From: Bryopsis sp. KO-2023 | Taxonomy: Eukaryota; Chlorophyta; Ulvophyceae; Bryopsidales; Bryopsidaceae | Reading direction: 5' to 3' | Assembly: GCA_030272585.1 (NCBI GenBank) | Contig: BSYQ01000007.1 | Coordinates: forward strand, 3,104,001 to 3,168,000 | Length of the DNA: 64,000 nt | Part shown: piece after piece, positions 1 to 11,220 of the stretch | Numbering within the stretch: the first letter of the stretch is position 1 | Layout of the letters: each line of letters begins with the position of its first letter | Position numbers and translations under genes: made by a program | The notes under the pieces: generated by a model | Seen by the model: the letters and a program-made list of their open reading frames with translations, nothing else | What the model was told of the DNA's origin: nothing | Database searches by the model: none

Positions 1-81
1 AGTTACATGAAAGGGACCCCCCTTTCAATCTTCTGGCTACTGATATACAGAGCTCTGAACTATGGTGCAAACTCGAGGCTG

Positions 82-558
82 TTAAACTGTGGTCACAACT
101 GATAGAGGCTGTTTTTCTCTGTCTCCATCTCTCTCCATTCGCTGTTCTTCCAGCTCACCCATAGCACCCACCTGGAAAAGAAGGAAACTAAGGGTGAGTC
201 TGTGGGAGGATGCACAACACTTTGCAAGGAACTCCTAAAGAGCGTAAAATAAACGAAAACACCGGACATGTCCAGAAAGATAAGACTTGAGTTGTGAACT
301 TGGATTTTCTTGCTGATGCTCCATTTCGTAACCCACATGTGGAACCGCCAGCTGGCTCTGCTGATTTTCCTGAAGGCCGCCCTCTAAAGCATCCTGAAGA
401 AATCCATTGTCAGTCAATGTCTCAACTGTGATAATCGAAGGTGAAAAGCGCAATGAGCGTGTAGAGCTCACCAGCTGCCGCTGATACAAGTATTCATCGA
501 TCGCCCACTGGTACTTTGGAGTATTCAGCCCAAAGAAGTCCGCTAAACGACTGTCCAC
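82..558 (-). CDS. Small two-exon protein, about 58 residues, function unknown
   Basis: Exon 1 spans 558-472 (29 codons from an ATG). It ends at a strong donor, CTG followed by GTGAGC. Exon 2 begins at 171 after a pyrimidine-rich TTTTCCAG acceptor and stops at 82-84, so the intron is 300 bp and phase 0. The N-terminus has the compact aromatic stretch SRLADFFGLNTPKYQWAIDEY; the second exon is strongly charged (many E, R, D), suggesting a short helix. No signal peptide or membrane segment is visible. The N-terminal stretch looks like a conserved motif, but I cannot name a family. An alternative is an unspliced 107-residue reading to 235, which loses the charged tail. Seen: ORF, splice signals. 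Inferred: the join. Confidence 0.45.
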
Positions 559-753
559 GTAGTTCCAACCTGCAAACGGGTCTGTTGTGAGTTGAACGTT
601 CCGTGCACTGCAACAGCGGACAGGTTTACGTCCAAGAGATAGCTCAACACGACGAGAACTGTGACGGTTTTGACCCGCGACGTCTACAGTTTTAGATCTC
701 GCCTAGGGTTCATCCTGCACCAACCGACGTCTATGGGTCGCACAATCCTCGAC

Positions 754-761
754 TTTATATA
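754..761 (-). promoter_or_regulatory. Candidate TATA box for the small minus-strand gene
   Basis: The minus strand reads TATATAAA about 195 bases upstream of the ATG at 558, a plausible core-promoter position with a short 5' UTR. The match to the plant TATA consensus is good but no transcript evidence is available. Confidence 0.3.
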
Positions 762-1304
762 ACAAGACTACGGACATTTTCGGCGAGCTGCCGGTGATCA
801 AGGAACTCGCCAACGCTCCATGAGCTATTTGATACCAACCAACACTGTGGCACCGAAACGCAGGTTACTGCCAAGAGTGATGAGCCCACCGTCAGCCATC
901 GCGCGACCTATTCTTTTCCAGGACCAGTATGGAAGCTCTCCTTTACTATTTTGCGGCATTTCAATATCCATAACAGAGAAGACAGCCTTAGTTCTGGCTA
1001 AGGTCTTTTTTCGCTATGACAGAAACTCAACCCAAAAGCTATTTCACACTTTGGGCATATTGACATGTCACACGAACACACGTGGCTACTCTGAGAACCG
1101 CTTTGATGCAACGGATGCCGCTTTCTTCAACAGATCAGGCGTGATGGCCAGCCTTAATCAATCAGACATCTCCAGCACCTTAGCACCTTACTGGACTGGG
1201 ATAGCGTTGTTTCTTTGAAAGAAGGGGATTCCTAGAAACAACTAGTAAACAGTATTGTGTCTGCTTGCTGAAACAAATTTATACCACTTGATTGAAAATA
1301 CGCC

Positions 1305-1512
1305 GTTTTTACAAGTCTGTAAACACCTTGTAAGGTGCTTGTAAAGTGGATTACGAGCTTGTAAAGACTTGACACTGTCTCCATCGTTCCAAGCTTGTAA
1401 AGTGGCGTTTACAGGCTTGTAATCGAGGTTCACAAGCAAAAGCTTATAAGTGGGACGGCTCCTAGCTTGTAAAGTGGAGTTTAACCGAGGTTTACAAGCT
1501 GCTACAAGCTTT
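1305..1512. repeat. Cluster of CTTGTAAA / TTTACAAG words
   Basis: Within about 200 bases the word CTTGTAAA or its reverse complement TTTACAAG, with close variants, recurs many times, often followed by GTGG. The copies lie in both orientations with irregular spacing, so this is not a simple tandem array. It may be a decayed small transposon interior or a cluster of protein-binding sites near the ankyrin gene promoter. Nature unknown. Confidence 0.4.
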
Positions 1513-2272
1513 CCCGATCCGCACGTTTGCACGCTCTAAGAGCATCTCCACCGGTGTTTGCAGTTGCAGTTGCAGCTCGCGCACGTGCGATCCACTTGGG
1601 AGTATCGTTGCGAGGTTACATGATTTTCGTGCTCAGCTAGTGAGGACGCCCAGGTCTCTCCAGCTTATTGGCACACGTGCCGTTTCGTTCCCCGATCCGA
1701 AATCCCACTCATCTAACTTCATCACAGCAGTCTAAATGGCCTGTGTGGAACAAGTGTTTGTTTGTTTGTTGGAACATTGGCAGCGTTCGTGTGCTGTGTG
1801 TGGGAAAAGATCGTGTCAAGGGGTTCGTTTCGTATACAGGGAAGGGGAATGTATCCAGCCTGGCTGAGCCCAGAGATGCAATGCACGATGGAAGAAACAC
1901 AGAATTGTAGCTCTGTTTGTATACTTTGCTCCCATCTTTGAGGAAGGGAGGGTGGAGAGATTAGGAAGGATTCAGATGGAATTAGGAAGGGCTGTGTGGG
2001 TTGTCAGGCTCGTGTTCATGCTGCTGTCCTGTCGTCCCAACAGGCTCTGTATTCTCATTCGAAGTCAAATCATTCCCTTCCAAAATTTTGCTGGGCTTCC
2101 TTCCTCACATACGAGATTCGCATACAAAAAGACGCAACTTCGAGAACCACGATTACAATATTTCGGGCACTGCGGTGTGAGAAGCGGCTGCGATCGTTAC
2201 TTGCTGTGGTGGCGGCGTTATTGCGTTGCTCGATCGATAACTGTTCAGCGAATTGGGTTTGTGACGGGGTCG

Positions 2273-5200
2273 ATGACCTCTAAATCCAGAGAGTCCCAAT
2301 GCGGGGACGTCCCGTTTTTTACACGAAACGAATCCGTGGGAGAAGATTCTCGGACGCCACGGCCGAGCAAAATAGACCGACGCTTTAAAATTGTTTTTGG
2401 AGTTTCGCTCATCAGTGTGCTGTTGTTGGTGTGGAGTGCGGCGGTGGGTGTTGGGAGATGGGCGCCCGATTCAGGTGATCGGATCAATCGATAGAGTTTG
2501 CGTTTGGGGAGGAATCGTTGAAGGGAGGTGTTTGGTTTTTTAGCTGCAGCTGATGAATACTCGGTTTCATGAGATTGGATCTACGCAGGCGCGTCCACAA
2601 TTGCAACGAGCAGTCACAAGGAGATTTACCCCTGTTGATCTAAACATTTGATTTTTACTGATCATTGTAATAGGAGAATATCTCTCCTACACAATGTAAT
2701 TGATGTTTGTTTGTTTGTTTGTTTGTTTGTTTGTTTGATCTGGACATTACATCGTGCTGTGATCCACAATGAATGGGTTTCTGCAGAAAATGTTGCTGAG
2801 ACTTTGCCATTTACCGTCTCATTGGAGATTCAGGGCACGAGATGTGGAGAAGAACGTTGGAAGGCCACAGCCCACCATCACGGCAAAACATTGCTGGCAG
2901 GAGTGGAGTCCATGATCAGTCTGCCAGGTTTTCAAGAAGTCTCCTTCAAGCTCAAGACACTCAAGAGGAGAGCTTGGTACCGATCATTAAGTCATGAGGG
3001 ATACAGTAACCGTTTTAACTTTCCAAATTGTCCCCTGGAATGTGTTGCTTTCTTGGCTGCTGTTGATACAATTATGCGCTGACAATACACTTGCTGTTTG
3101 GTGTGTGTCTATGTAATAGGAGCTTTGGCAGGCCAGCTTGAATGGCGATCTTGAAAGGGTCAAGTCATTGCTGGATGGCGATATTGCCGACCCAGATGTT
3201 CGCTACGGCGACTCTGAATACACCCCGATAATTTTGGCAGCTTATGGAGGCCACACGCAAATAGTGCAGGAGCTGATTAGGAAAGGGGCGGACGTGAATG
3301 CTGCAACGATATCAGGCAGGGGGAGATTATGTGAACAATTCTACTTGGCAGTACAATCAAAAACAACACATGCTAGGTCGTCCCCCCCCCCCCAAAAAAA
3401 AAAAATAAGGCGCGTATTGAAAACAGATGAAAAATAAGAGAATGCTTTTTTTAAGCAGAAGCTGAAAGAACGTAAGATCCGAAGCTTCATGTGACAAACC
3501 TGTGACACAGCATTTTTCCTTGCAACCGCCTTTCCAGGTGTAAGTGCCATTTGGATGGCAGCATTCGGAGGACATGGTGACATTGTGGACGAGCTTTTGA
3601 AGGAGAATGCGAATGTGAATCAAAAGGATTCAAACGACACGACTCCCTTGTATGTCGCAGCTCAGCATGGTCACGTGGACGTCGTTGAGAAACTGGTTGC
3701 TGCAAGTAGGTCGATTGCAACCGGTGAACCATATCAGATACGAAGCAAATCATTTCAGTCACGGGAGAGTCTTTTTTTTTGGAAATTGGATAATTGCCGA
3801 GGAAAATTGAGTACTTGTTCTGCAACTGCTGTTACAGATGCAGATCAAGAGGTGGCGTCTTTAAAGGGGGCAACCCCCTTGATGGTAGCTGTCGAGAAGG
3901 GGCGTGAGGGGGTGACCCAAATTCTATTGGAGACGGGTGCAGATCCCAACAAGAAAAAGAAGCAGACTGGTCAAACCAGTCTCTGGGCTGCAGCATTTCT
4001 GAGGGAGGACAAAATAATGGGAATGCTTGTGGCAAGCCGAGCCAAGCTTGATGAGTAAGAGCATGAGTAATAAAAGGGAAAGGGGAGGAGCTTATAATCA
4101 CAATCTGTGGACAAGGGTGCAAGAATTTGGCAGACTAACAGCGGGGTGTTCGCCACGTCGTCATTAAAATTTCCACTATTCATTTGCAAATGGTGCAATA
4201 ATACAAATGAAGTGATATCCTCATTACATTCTGTCCTTCTGGATGTGGATTTGCATGTAACACACTGATTGTGTTGTCAATGTACAGACCTGCAAATGAT
4301 GGGACATCTCCTCTCTACACCTCAATTGCCAGGGATTGCATAACTTGTGCTCGTATTTTGTTGGAAGCTGGGGCTGATGTGAACCTCCAAAGAAAGTCAG
4401 ACAAGTGGTCATCTTTGCATGCAGCTGCTGCCCTTGGAAATGTGGAGGCTGTAGAGCTGCTCCTGGAGTTTGGTGCCGATAAAACCCTTCAAGACCATGT
4501 CCTGCGCAGGTAGGATTTGAACTTTGAGTGAGTTTTCTGATCACAATCCCCAAAGCATTGAAAACTTGCCATAAATACATTGCGGATGAACACCACCACA
4601 CTTAACATGAATTACCCTTTGCTTTCCATACAATAAGCCACCTTGTATGGATGTCCTTCTAGGCCAGTCGATGTGACTGGGCGGCAGAAGAAACTCGACG
4701 CTGACACCGAAAAGAAGCTAAAAGGCCTTCTGAGTCTTGATATTCTCCAGGTAAGAGGTTGAAGGGCTGCAACCTCTTCCTCCTGCATCGAGTTCAGTTG
4801 CTTTCATGGATCTCTGAACAATATTTGCCATGAATGACAGGCAGAGCCTGTTGACAACGCCTCTGAGTCCATTCAGCAAGCTCCCCCTGTGGTGGGCACC
4901 TCGGGTCGGAGCGAACCTCCCCTCACCACACCTCCCCCACTTGAACTCGAACCGCTTCCACCACCGGTGGATGGCGACTTCAAAAAGGCATCCAGTGGGA
5001 TTGACGCGGATGGGTTTGAGCTGAGAAGCAGGAGAAATGAGAATGCTGATCAGCCCAAGAAATCAACGTCTGGATCGAAAAGCTCTCTGGCTGTGTGGGC
5101 GATCATTATTTTGGCAGTGTTGGCCTTCTTGGTGCTTCTGCAAGCAGCATATATAGTTGGTCACAGAAGGGCAAGGAAAAGGCGTGGGGCTGGGAATCGC

Positions 5201-5754
5201 GAACAGTTCATTCCGAGGCTGCACCCACGTTTGTCAACAATGTCTTATGTTCAGACATCACCAGTCACGGTTGTGAGTCCTCCTGGAGGTGGAGGGACAG
5301 GTAGATCCAAGTTGCATCAATTTTATTCGCAGCGTTTCTTGGCCAAGACATCGTGGTGTTTCTCATTTTCTGTGATTCCTTTTGAAAAGCTACGAATTGA
5401 TGAACAAGAAAGAACAAAAAAGAGTTTTTTTTAATGATCTGAGTCTTCCACACTTCTGTTCTTGCAGGCGCCTCCCAAGAAGATCGAATGCCATTTTCTC
5501 CAACCCAGAGCGTTATGCCATCCCCAGATTCCCCCGAAACTCGGCGGCCGGCCACCCACCCCATGCTGGAATCTTACCCCAGCAACATTGAAGATTATTC
5601 TCATGGATCCGGAATGAACCTCATCAACACTCCCGTCAATTTGGAAACTGTGAAGCAACTCTATACACAGAGAACCATGGAATACGACCAGGATGGAAAT
5701 TTCATGACGGGTGGTTATCCTGGGGAAAGACAGGTGCTCTCAGCCCACACCTAG
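2273..5754 (+). CDS. Ankyrin-repeat protein with a single transmembrane segment and a cytoplasmic-type tail (spliced)
   Basis: Phase-consistent exons: 3120-3330, 3538-3705, 3838-4054, 4288-4509, 4663-4750, 4841-5300, 5468-5754, all with GT..AG borders. Exons 1-4 encode ankyrin repeats with typical cores such as TPLYVAAQHGHVDVVEKLV and TPLMVAVEKG. Exon 6 has a Pro-rich linker, then a roughly 24-residue hydrophobic segment (about 5086-5160) followed at once by a basic RRARKRR stop-transfer cluster. The last two exons encode a Ser/Pro-rich tail ending QVLSAHT. The first exon is uncertain: an ATG at 2273 opens a frame with a basic run and a hydrophobic stretch. It can join exon 3120 in phase if the donor is GTGGGT at 2444; the better-looking donor at 2475 would need an extra exon. 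Family unknown; ankyrin repeats mediate protein binding. By the positive-inside rule the tail is cytosolic, which would put the ankyrin domain outside or in the lumen. Confidence 0.7.
2704..2738. repeat. (TTTG)n microsatellite
   Basis: About eight uninterrupted TTTG units in the presumed intron or 5' region of the ankyrin gene. Confidence 0.85.
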
Positions 5755-7528
5755 AAAATATGTTTTGATCTTTGAACTGTATTTTTCTTTTGCGGTTTTC
5801 GATAGAAATGTATTGGTTGGGTTTTTTTTGGGGGGGGAGGGGCAGAGAACAGAAATGTGATTGCCATGCAATGATTGGTCGTCTGCTTGGCTATTTCATG
5901 GTGTGTTTTGTTTGTTTTAGTAGTTTGGAAAGAATCGATGCCGACAAATGAGGGTTTTTTTCAGGAGTTTTCACTGTATTCATTGAGTAAGCAATGATTT
6001 TTGTGGTGACTTTTTGTGGGCGAATGGGAGGGGAAATTGGTGGGTTTCAGATTCAGGGTAGGTGTGGAAACAAAGAGACCAGGCGAAAAAAAAAAAGGAG
6101 GGGGGGGGGGCAACATGTGGGTGGGGCATGCAGTATGGGTAAAAAAAATTGAATTGGGTAAAAAGTCTTTTGTTGCATTGTTGTCTGGAGGGCAATGATG
6201 AGGTATCCATCAAATGTGATTTCATGGAACATATGCAAATGAAAGAAAAGGAGGTGGAGAAAACTAGAGGGGAAAATCATCATACGTCACCGTTTTCTTT
6301 CTTTCTCTTTTTGCATGATTCCGTAAACAAATAGACCCCTTTGAATGAAGGAAGAAGTTCATTCTGAGAAATAAAAAGAACAGTTGTCACGTGGTGTTTC
6401 TGCTATTTGTGCTTGTCTGGAGGCTGGAATGATGCAGTATATTTTCTCCTGTGGAAAAACATGTTCCAGCAAGCTGAATCCAGGGGTCATGGGAATTCTT
6501 TCTCAAGGAAAAAAAAACAAAAAACATTGGGGGCAACAGGCCTGGGTTCGTTTTTTAGGTGGTGCTATGAATTGCAGTAGTAGTAATTGGTTGGGGTTTT
6601 GCATGAGTTTTATCTTTTGCTTCCTCTCCTGGTAAAGAAAATTTGCGTGTGGTAAAAAAGTTTAGAGGATCATCTTGAGAAGAAATGAAATTTCCAAATA
6701 CTTGGCAACTGCAAGAAAAGAGGGAAATTGATTTGGCTTTTTCTCGGCCAATTCTTTCATCGAAGAAATGCGGAATTTGAGCAGCCACGTGATGCTGGGG
6801 AAGGGATTTTTGTTTTTTTTTGTTTTTTTTTTTTCAGAATGAAGCACAAAGGGAAATATGGCAGAGAATGTTCTCACAGAATTTGTGAAGGAGACAAAAT
6901 CAACTTATAAAGAGGGGTTGGAGATCGTGGAACTGAAAAAATAAAAGGAGAAAGTATACGGGCCTCCATGATTCTTGTTCAAAGCACGCATGTACCTCTC
7001 TAAGAATACGAATGTATCTTTTGAAATGGCAAATTGTAGTGATCTTTTGAGGAAGCAGCAACAGAATTCCTAGCTGATCGAATTATTGGTCAATCATTGA
7101 CTGAAGAACACCTGTATGATGGAGGATATCAAACTACAATATGAATTCTGCGGATATATCCCTATATTACAAGGCCAGGCATCTCCATGCTTGTCAGTGT
7201 CTTCACCCAGGGGTGAAAACACTTTGTTGTGTTACGATGCACACAGTATGGTGAAAGAGGTTCCAGGGCTCAACCACCCACCCATTTATTGTCCAGAACT
7301 CAGTCCAGCTGGGTCACAATGAAGAGCAGACAATTGACTCCATCTGGAACAACAAATGGGCTGTGCGAAAGGTGGAGAAATTGGATTTGAGAATCAAGGA
7401 AACGCACCAAAAAAAGGCCTAGAGCGGTTGTTGAAATCCAGAGCCCGTCAGTGTGAACGATCATTGATCCGTCAAAAAAAAAAGGCGAAGGACAATTTTT
7501 TCGTGGTCAGCCTGGAATTGGTAAAGGC
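5755..7528. other. 3' UTR and intergenic spacer
   Basis: No frame with protein character. The stretch is rich in short G, T and A homopolymer runs (for example around 5824-5840, 6085-6110 and 6810-6835). It should contain the 3' UTR of the ankyrin gene and the promoter/5' UTR of the bromodomain gene. No clear TATA box was picked out. Confidence 0.5.
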
Positions 7529-9310
7529 ATGAACGGCTCTTTCAAGGTGAAGATACGTTGGCCCAAAAAAACGTCCTCCAAGAAGGCTGAGGCGAGTCCC
7601 GCCAGCAGTGCGAAAACAAGTCGAAAACGTAAAGCACCAAAAGAGGGCCAGTCCCACGCGTCCGCGACTGATGATGGGGGTAGTGGGTTTCCGAGAGAGT
7701 TCACACCACCCAAAAAAGCCAAGAAAGCAGCGGGCAGGGAACAGGATATCCAGCGCGGAGGGGCCTGCGACACCAAAGTAGGCGGTGGAAGGAAGGTCGA
7801 CTGCGACCATTCGCACTCGCTGTCCTTCGGGGGCCTCGCTGCCACCCCGTCGAGCGAATGTCCCCCACAGAAAGCGAAACAAATCAAGTTCGTCAACGTT
7901 GGAGTCAGTGGGAAGCTGTCATCGAACTCGCAGCAAAAGTCCGAGAGCGGAATCTTTCACCCTGCTACGCTAGGGAAAACTGGGCCCTCATCCCACCGGG
8001 CAGGGGGTTCCAAGCACGAAAAGAAGTGTTTGGAAAGAAGTGTCCCTAAGGCCTTGCGCTCGGACAAGCGGGCTCGAGAGACGAGCAGGTCGTCGAAGTC
8101 AACAAGGAATTCGGACAAGAGGAAAGTCGACCAAGCGAAGCTCGAGTTGGGGGGTTGTCAGGGAAGGCTCCCAGAGTTTGCCAAATGGGAAGAGAATGAT
8201 ATCGAGGTCGAAGAGGTGAAACCGAAGGGTCCAACGGTCCCAAGGAGAATCGACCTCGAACGGGTTGTCGACCACGTTCAGAAGCAAGACAAAAACGAGA
8301 TCTTCAAGGACCCTGTCACAGAGGACGTGGTAAGGACCGTGCTCCCTTTTTTTTCCCGTCCCTCTGTACATCTGGAAGAAAAAAAAACAAACTGAGAGAG
8401 TCTCAGAGTCTCTATTTTCCAGGTAGTATTCTTTCCAAGAACAAGTTTTCCTTAAAAAAGTTGGCTGGGGCCCCACTCATGAGGTGTGGTCCATTTTCTC
8501 TGTCTATTTGCAGGGTGTTTTTTTTGCTAACTTTTGTGACCTTTTCTTTTCTAGGCGCCCAATTATTTCTCTGTGATATCCAAGCCAATGGACTTCACCA
8601 CTGTTCGTAAAAAGCTGGATGGTGGGGGGTACACATCATGGCAATCCTTGGGAGATGATTTGATGACCATGTTCCAGAACGCAATGGTTTATAACTCGCC
8701 CAACACAACATTCCACAAGCAAGCAAAGACGCTGATGCAGGTGGCCAAGAAACTCATTGACCTTGGGAAGGAAGGTGTTACAAATTTCAGAGGGAAAACA
8801 GCTGGGGTGGTCAGAGCTCACAATGCCCAGGTCGCTGCTGATGACCGTGCAGAAAAGAATGCTCAGAAAGCTGCAATCAGGGCTCAGAGGATGCAGATGC
8901 GAAACGACAAACTGATTCAAAAGGCTGCTGCTAGAGGAATTCGCGTTCCTTTTGGTACATCCTTATCGGCACCTTCCGGGGGGGTTGACGGCTCCGATTT
9001 GACTTCGTTACTGAGGACATCACTGCGTGAAAACGATGGCCGGAAACCCCTGATTACGGATGAAAATGTAAGGTGGACTTACCATCCTCCAGTACCTCAT
9101 CAGGTGGTCATGAAACCATGGGGGGGCTTGGCAGGGGGTGCAAATGCCGAAGGAGTGAGTTTCGGGGTTGGAAAGATGATGGTTTCCACCTTGCCCTCAA
9201 GACCGCTGCCCCCAGATGCCTATGTACAGAGCCTGGTACGATTTTCAAAAAGGTTGAATGGCAGGGCGAGCGACTACATTTTGAGGTGTGCTGCAGAATG
9301 TTTGCCATGA
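7529..9310 (+). CDS. Bromodomain protein, BRD7/9-like (candidate SWI/SNF-type acetyl-lysine reader)
   Basis: Exon 1 is 7529-8329 (267 codons, phase 0, donor GTG/GTAAGG). The intron ends at TTTTCTAG and exon 2 starts at 8555 in the same frame. The first about 235 residues are basic and low-complexity with several KRK/KKAKK nuclear-localisation-type runs. The bromodomain spans the splice junction: the ZA-loop motif APNYFSVISKPMDF is followed by the BC region with the acetyl-lysine-contacting Asn in MVYNSPNTTF. A helical Ala/Lys/Gln-rich segment follows (residues about 350-400). The C-terminal AYVQSLVRF resembles a motif I recall after the bromodomain in plant BRD proteins of chromatin-remodelling complexes. 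The 3' end is uncertain: the frame stops at 9308-9310, but possible donors at 9237 and 9252 leave room for another exon. A nuclear chromatin role is inferred from the domain. Confidence 0.75.
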
Positions 9311-10264
9311 TTTTGGGGTCAGAATGATGTACAGGTTCACAAGAGAAGCAGGAGGGGTCATACCCGGTCACTAAAATAGACATTCCTTTGTTCCGTCAAA
9401 TGGGCAAAGGAATGAAACAGCAAGAAAGGACTGGAGCTGGGGGATTTAGAGTGGAGGCCTTTGTAAAAACAGTGAAGATATAGAAGATATAGATGTCAGC
9501 AAGAGACCCAGAGGTGGTTTTTGGATTGTTGGGGAATGTTGGGACAGATTTGTAATTTAGTTGTGTCTTGGCAAACATTTTTTGGGAGAAGTGGATTTCT
9601 CAAGCGGACTCGATCCATATTTTTGACCACATTATCTTATCTCATGACCTGGGTGTGTGATAAACCCTTACACGAACAAACCACCGATAAACAATAAAAC
9701 GAATTTCTTACACTTATTAATCAGTCTTAAGGTTGCCATGATGTTCCAACAAAAAGAAACTTCCCAGCGATCTCCAAACGCAGAAACCCAACGAGCAGCA
9801 CAAAGTTGAGTTCACCCCTGGTCTTTCTTCCTGGCTGGAAGGAACCTCGTGAATAGACACGACTGTTTCTTGTCCACCTCGCTTTTATAAATAGGGGTTT
9901 ATGCAGAGGTCGGTGCCACCGAGTCTCGGTGGTACTGCACAACTCAACAGAAACGAGAACCAGAATAATCAAGAAATTGCCCTACTGTATAGCCCTGCTA
10001 ATTTTACCCTTTTTTGGGGGCCGAAAAAAAAAAAATAAACAACTGTCGTTGGAAAAAATCCCAAACTGCAAAAAGAAAGAATGTGCAAACGGTTGGGGAA
10101 AAACGATCAAAAAAACCAATCCCAATTCTGTTCCACTAAAAAACCCGGTTGTTTCACCGAAAAAGCAACACACAGGAAAAAACCCAAACTGGCTATTCCA
10201 ACTTCTGCCTGGTGGCAGGAGGAAGCCCAAGAACGAGGTCTGAATTCGACACCAGACCCTGGGT
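9311..10264. other. Intergenic region
   Basis: No coding signal seen. It contains a short inverted repeat, CCACCGAG/CTCGGTGG near 9918-9934, and A-rich runs around 10020-10170. An additional 3' exon of the bromodomain gene could lie here but none is evident. Confidence 0.4.
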
Positions 10265-10745
10265 CTAGGTGCCCAACATCCACTGAAACAATAACAGGCC
10301 CTCAGCTGAGGGTAAAAAGGCGCAACTTGTAATCCTTGTTTCCTTGTTTCCTTGTTTCCTTGTTTCCTTGTTTAAAAAGGAACGATCAATATACTTCCAG
10401 ATTGTGTTTGAGGAACCGGACCAGCAGCCCCAATGACAGAGTTTTTCGGTCACCACACCAATTGCGAACGCCTCGGTCACCGACCCGCGGCGTAAAGAGT
10501 GTGGCGTCAGCTGGGAAAGTGTCGGAGGAAGAGATAACTCGGCCAAAACACTGTGAAACCACGCGGCGAAGGTGGCTCGAGTGAGTGTAGCAGCTTCGCC
10601 TGGTAGTCGAAAAAGCAGCTGGGTCTCGAACTCAGATGCTGTCTCGTAACATTGACGTTTGGTAGCCAAAAACCTTCACACAAGGTTGCCCACACTGGGG
10701 CAAGTAGATATTTGGAAAGTTCGCAGACGATACTGTAAAACTGAG
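10265..10745 (-). pseudogene. Tyrosine recombinase relic (Crypton/DIRS-type superfamily)
   Basis: A minus-strand frame (10669-10265) carries the C-terminal half of a tyrosine recombinase: the HSLRRG box (His-x-x-Arg), a downstream HWGCWS segment at the second His/Trp position, and a Tyr in IWKYIDRSF at the nucleophile position, in the order and spacing of the family. The N-terminal part with the first catalytic Arg is not in the same frame; the overlapping frame 10956-10507 includes an SIVCELSKYLL-like stretch, so a frameshift is likely. The C-terminus runs into a CCTTGTTT microsatellite. The copy was further separated from its upstream sequence by element A. Such enzymes cut and join DNA by a phosphotyrosine link. 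Crypton, DIRS or another YR element cannot be told apart here. Confidence 0.55.
10333..10373. repeat. (CTTGTTTC)n microsatellite
   Basis: Five consecutive CCTTGTTT-type octamers at the 3' end of the recombinase relic. Confidence 0.9.
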
Positions 10746-10922
10746 AGGCGTTATAGGAATCTGAACGATCCGTTGTGTGGGAGTGGATAGAGAGAGTGGA
10801 AGAGAACAGACACGAGACCAGGAAACCAAAGTTTACAAGAGCCACCAACCCGCCGCAATCCCCCCCCTTTGTAAGGACGCGGGGGATGGAAAGACTTAAA
10901 GGACTTACAATACAAGAACAAC

Positions 10923-10990
10923 ACGGTCTAAGGCGAGAAGCCTTAAGACTCGTCAACCGTTGACCCGGGTTCGAATCCCGTCAACGGTCA
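10923..10990 (+). other. tRNA(Leu/Ser)-like segment inside the element A LTR
   Basis: GGTCTAAGGCG resembles the D-arm/A-box region of class II tRNAs. Further on, GGGTTCGAATCCC is a near-perfect B box/T-loop, enclosed by an ACCGTTGAC/GTCAACGGT inverted repeat. The 5' acceptor strand is absent, so it is a tRNA-derived module and not a functional tRNA gene. It lies antisense to the element and recurs at 52690-52757. Confidence 0.5.
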
Positions 10991-11136
10991 CAACCGTAAC
11001 TGGCTGCAACTTCAGCTCACGTGACCCCGGACTACACCGTCCGGATACAGTCACACACGATCATCCGTTCCCTCACTCTATCACATCATATTACGTCACC
11101 CGGTCAGACGGCTACATAACCGTTCTAACCGATATG

Positions 11137-11220
11137 ACAACCGTAGCTCACTGGTTCGCACCAGCGACCGTTACTAGACTCGATACTGAGAGGTCCCGGG
11201 ATCAAATCCCACCTCTCGCA
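11137..11220 (+). other. Second tRNA-like segment inside the element A LTR
   Basis: TAGCTCACTGGTTCG closely matches a tRNA D-arm/A box. About 50 bases later GGGATCAAATCCC matches a T-arm/B box, followed by a CCTCTCGCA acceptor-like end. GAGAGGT/ACCTCTC flanks the T-arm. The spacing fits a tRNA-derived pol III promoter, although the 5' acceptor strand does not pair. It recurs at 52904-52987. Confidence 0.5.

Larger units (their letters stand above)
559..2272. other. Intergenic region between two divergent host genes
   Basis: About 1.7 kb between the minus-strand small gene and the first candidate ATG of the ankyrin gene. It should hold both promoters. I see a candidate TATA box at 754-761, a cluster of CTTGTAAA/TTTACAAG words (1305-1512), and no open frame with recognisable protein character. 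Confidence 0.5.

Noticed and set aside
820..1218. Open frame of 132 codons on the plus strand
   Set aside because: No recognisable motif, no splice support and ordinary composition; likely chance.
1242..1532. Minus-strand open frame of 96 codons
   Set aside because: It only translates the CTTGTAAA word cluster; repeated residues come from the repeat.
10923..10990. A functional tRNA-Leu gene in the element A LTR
   Set aside because: The 5' acceptor strand and a proper anticodon arm are missing; the sequence is repeated in both LTRs.
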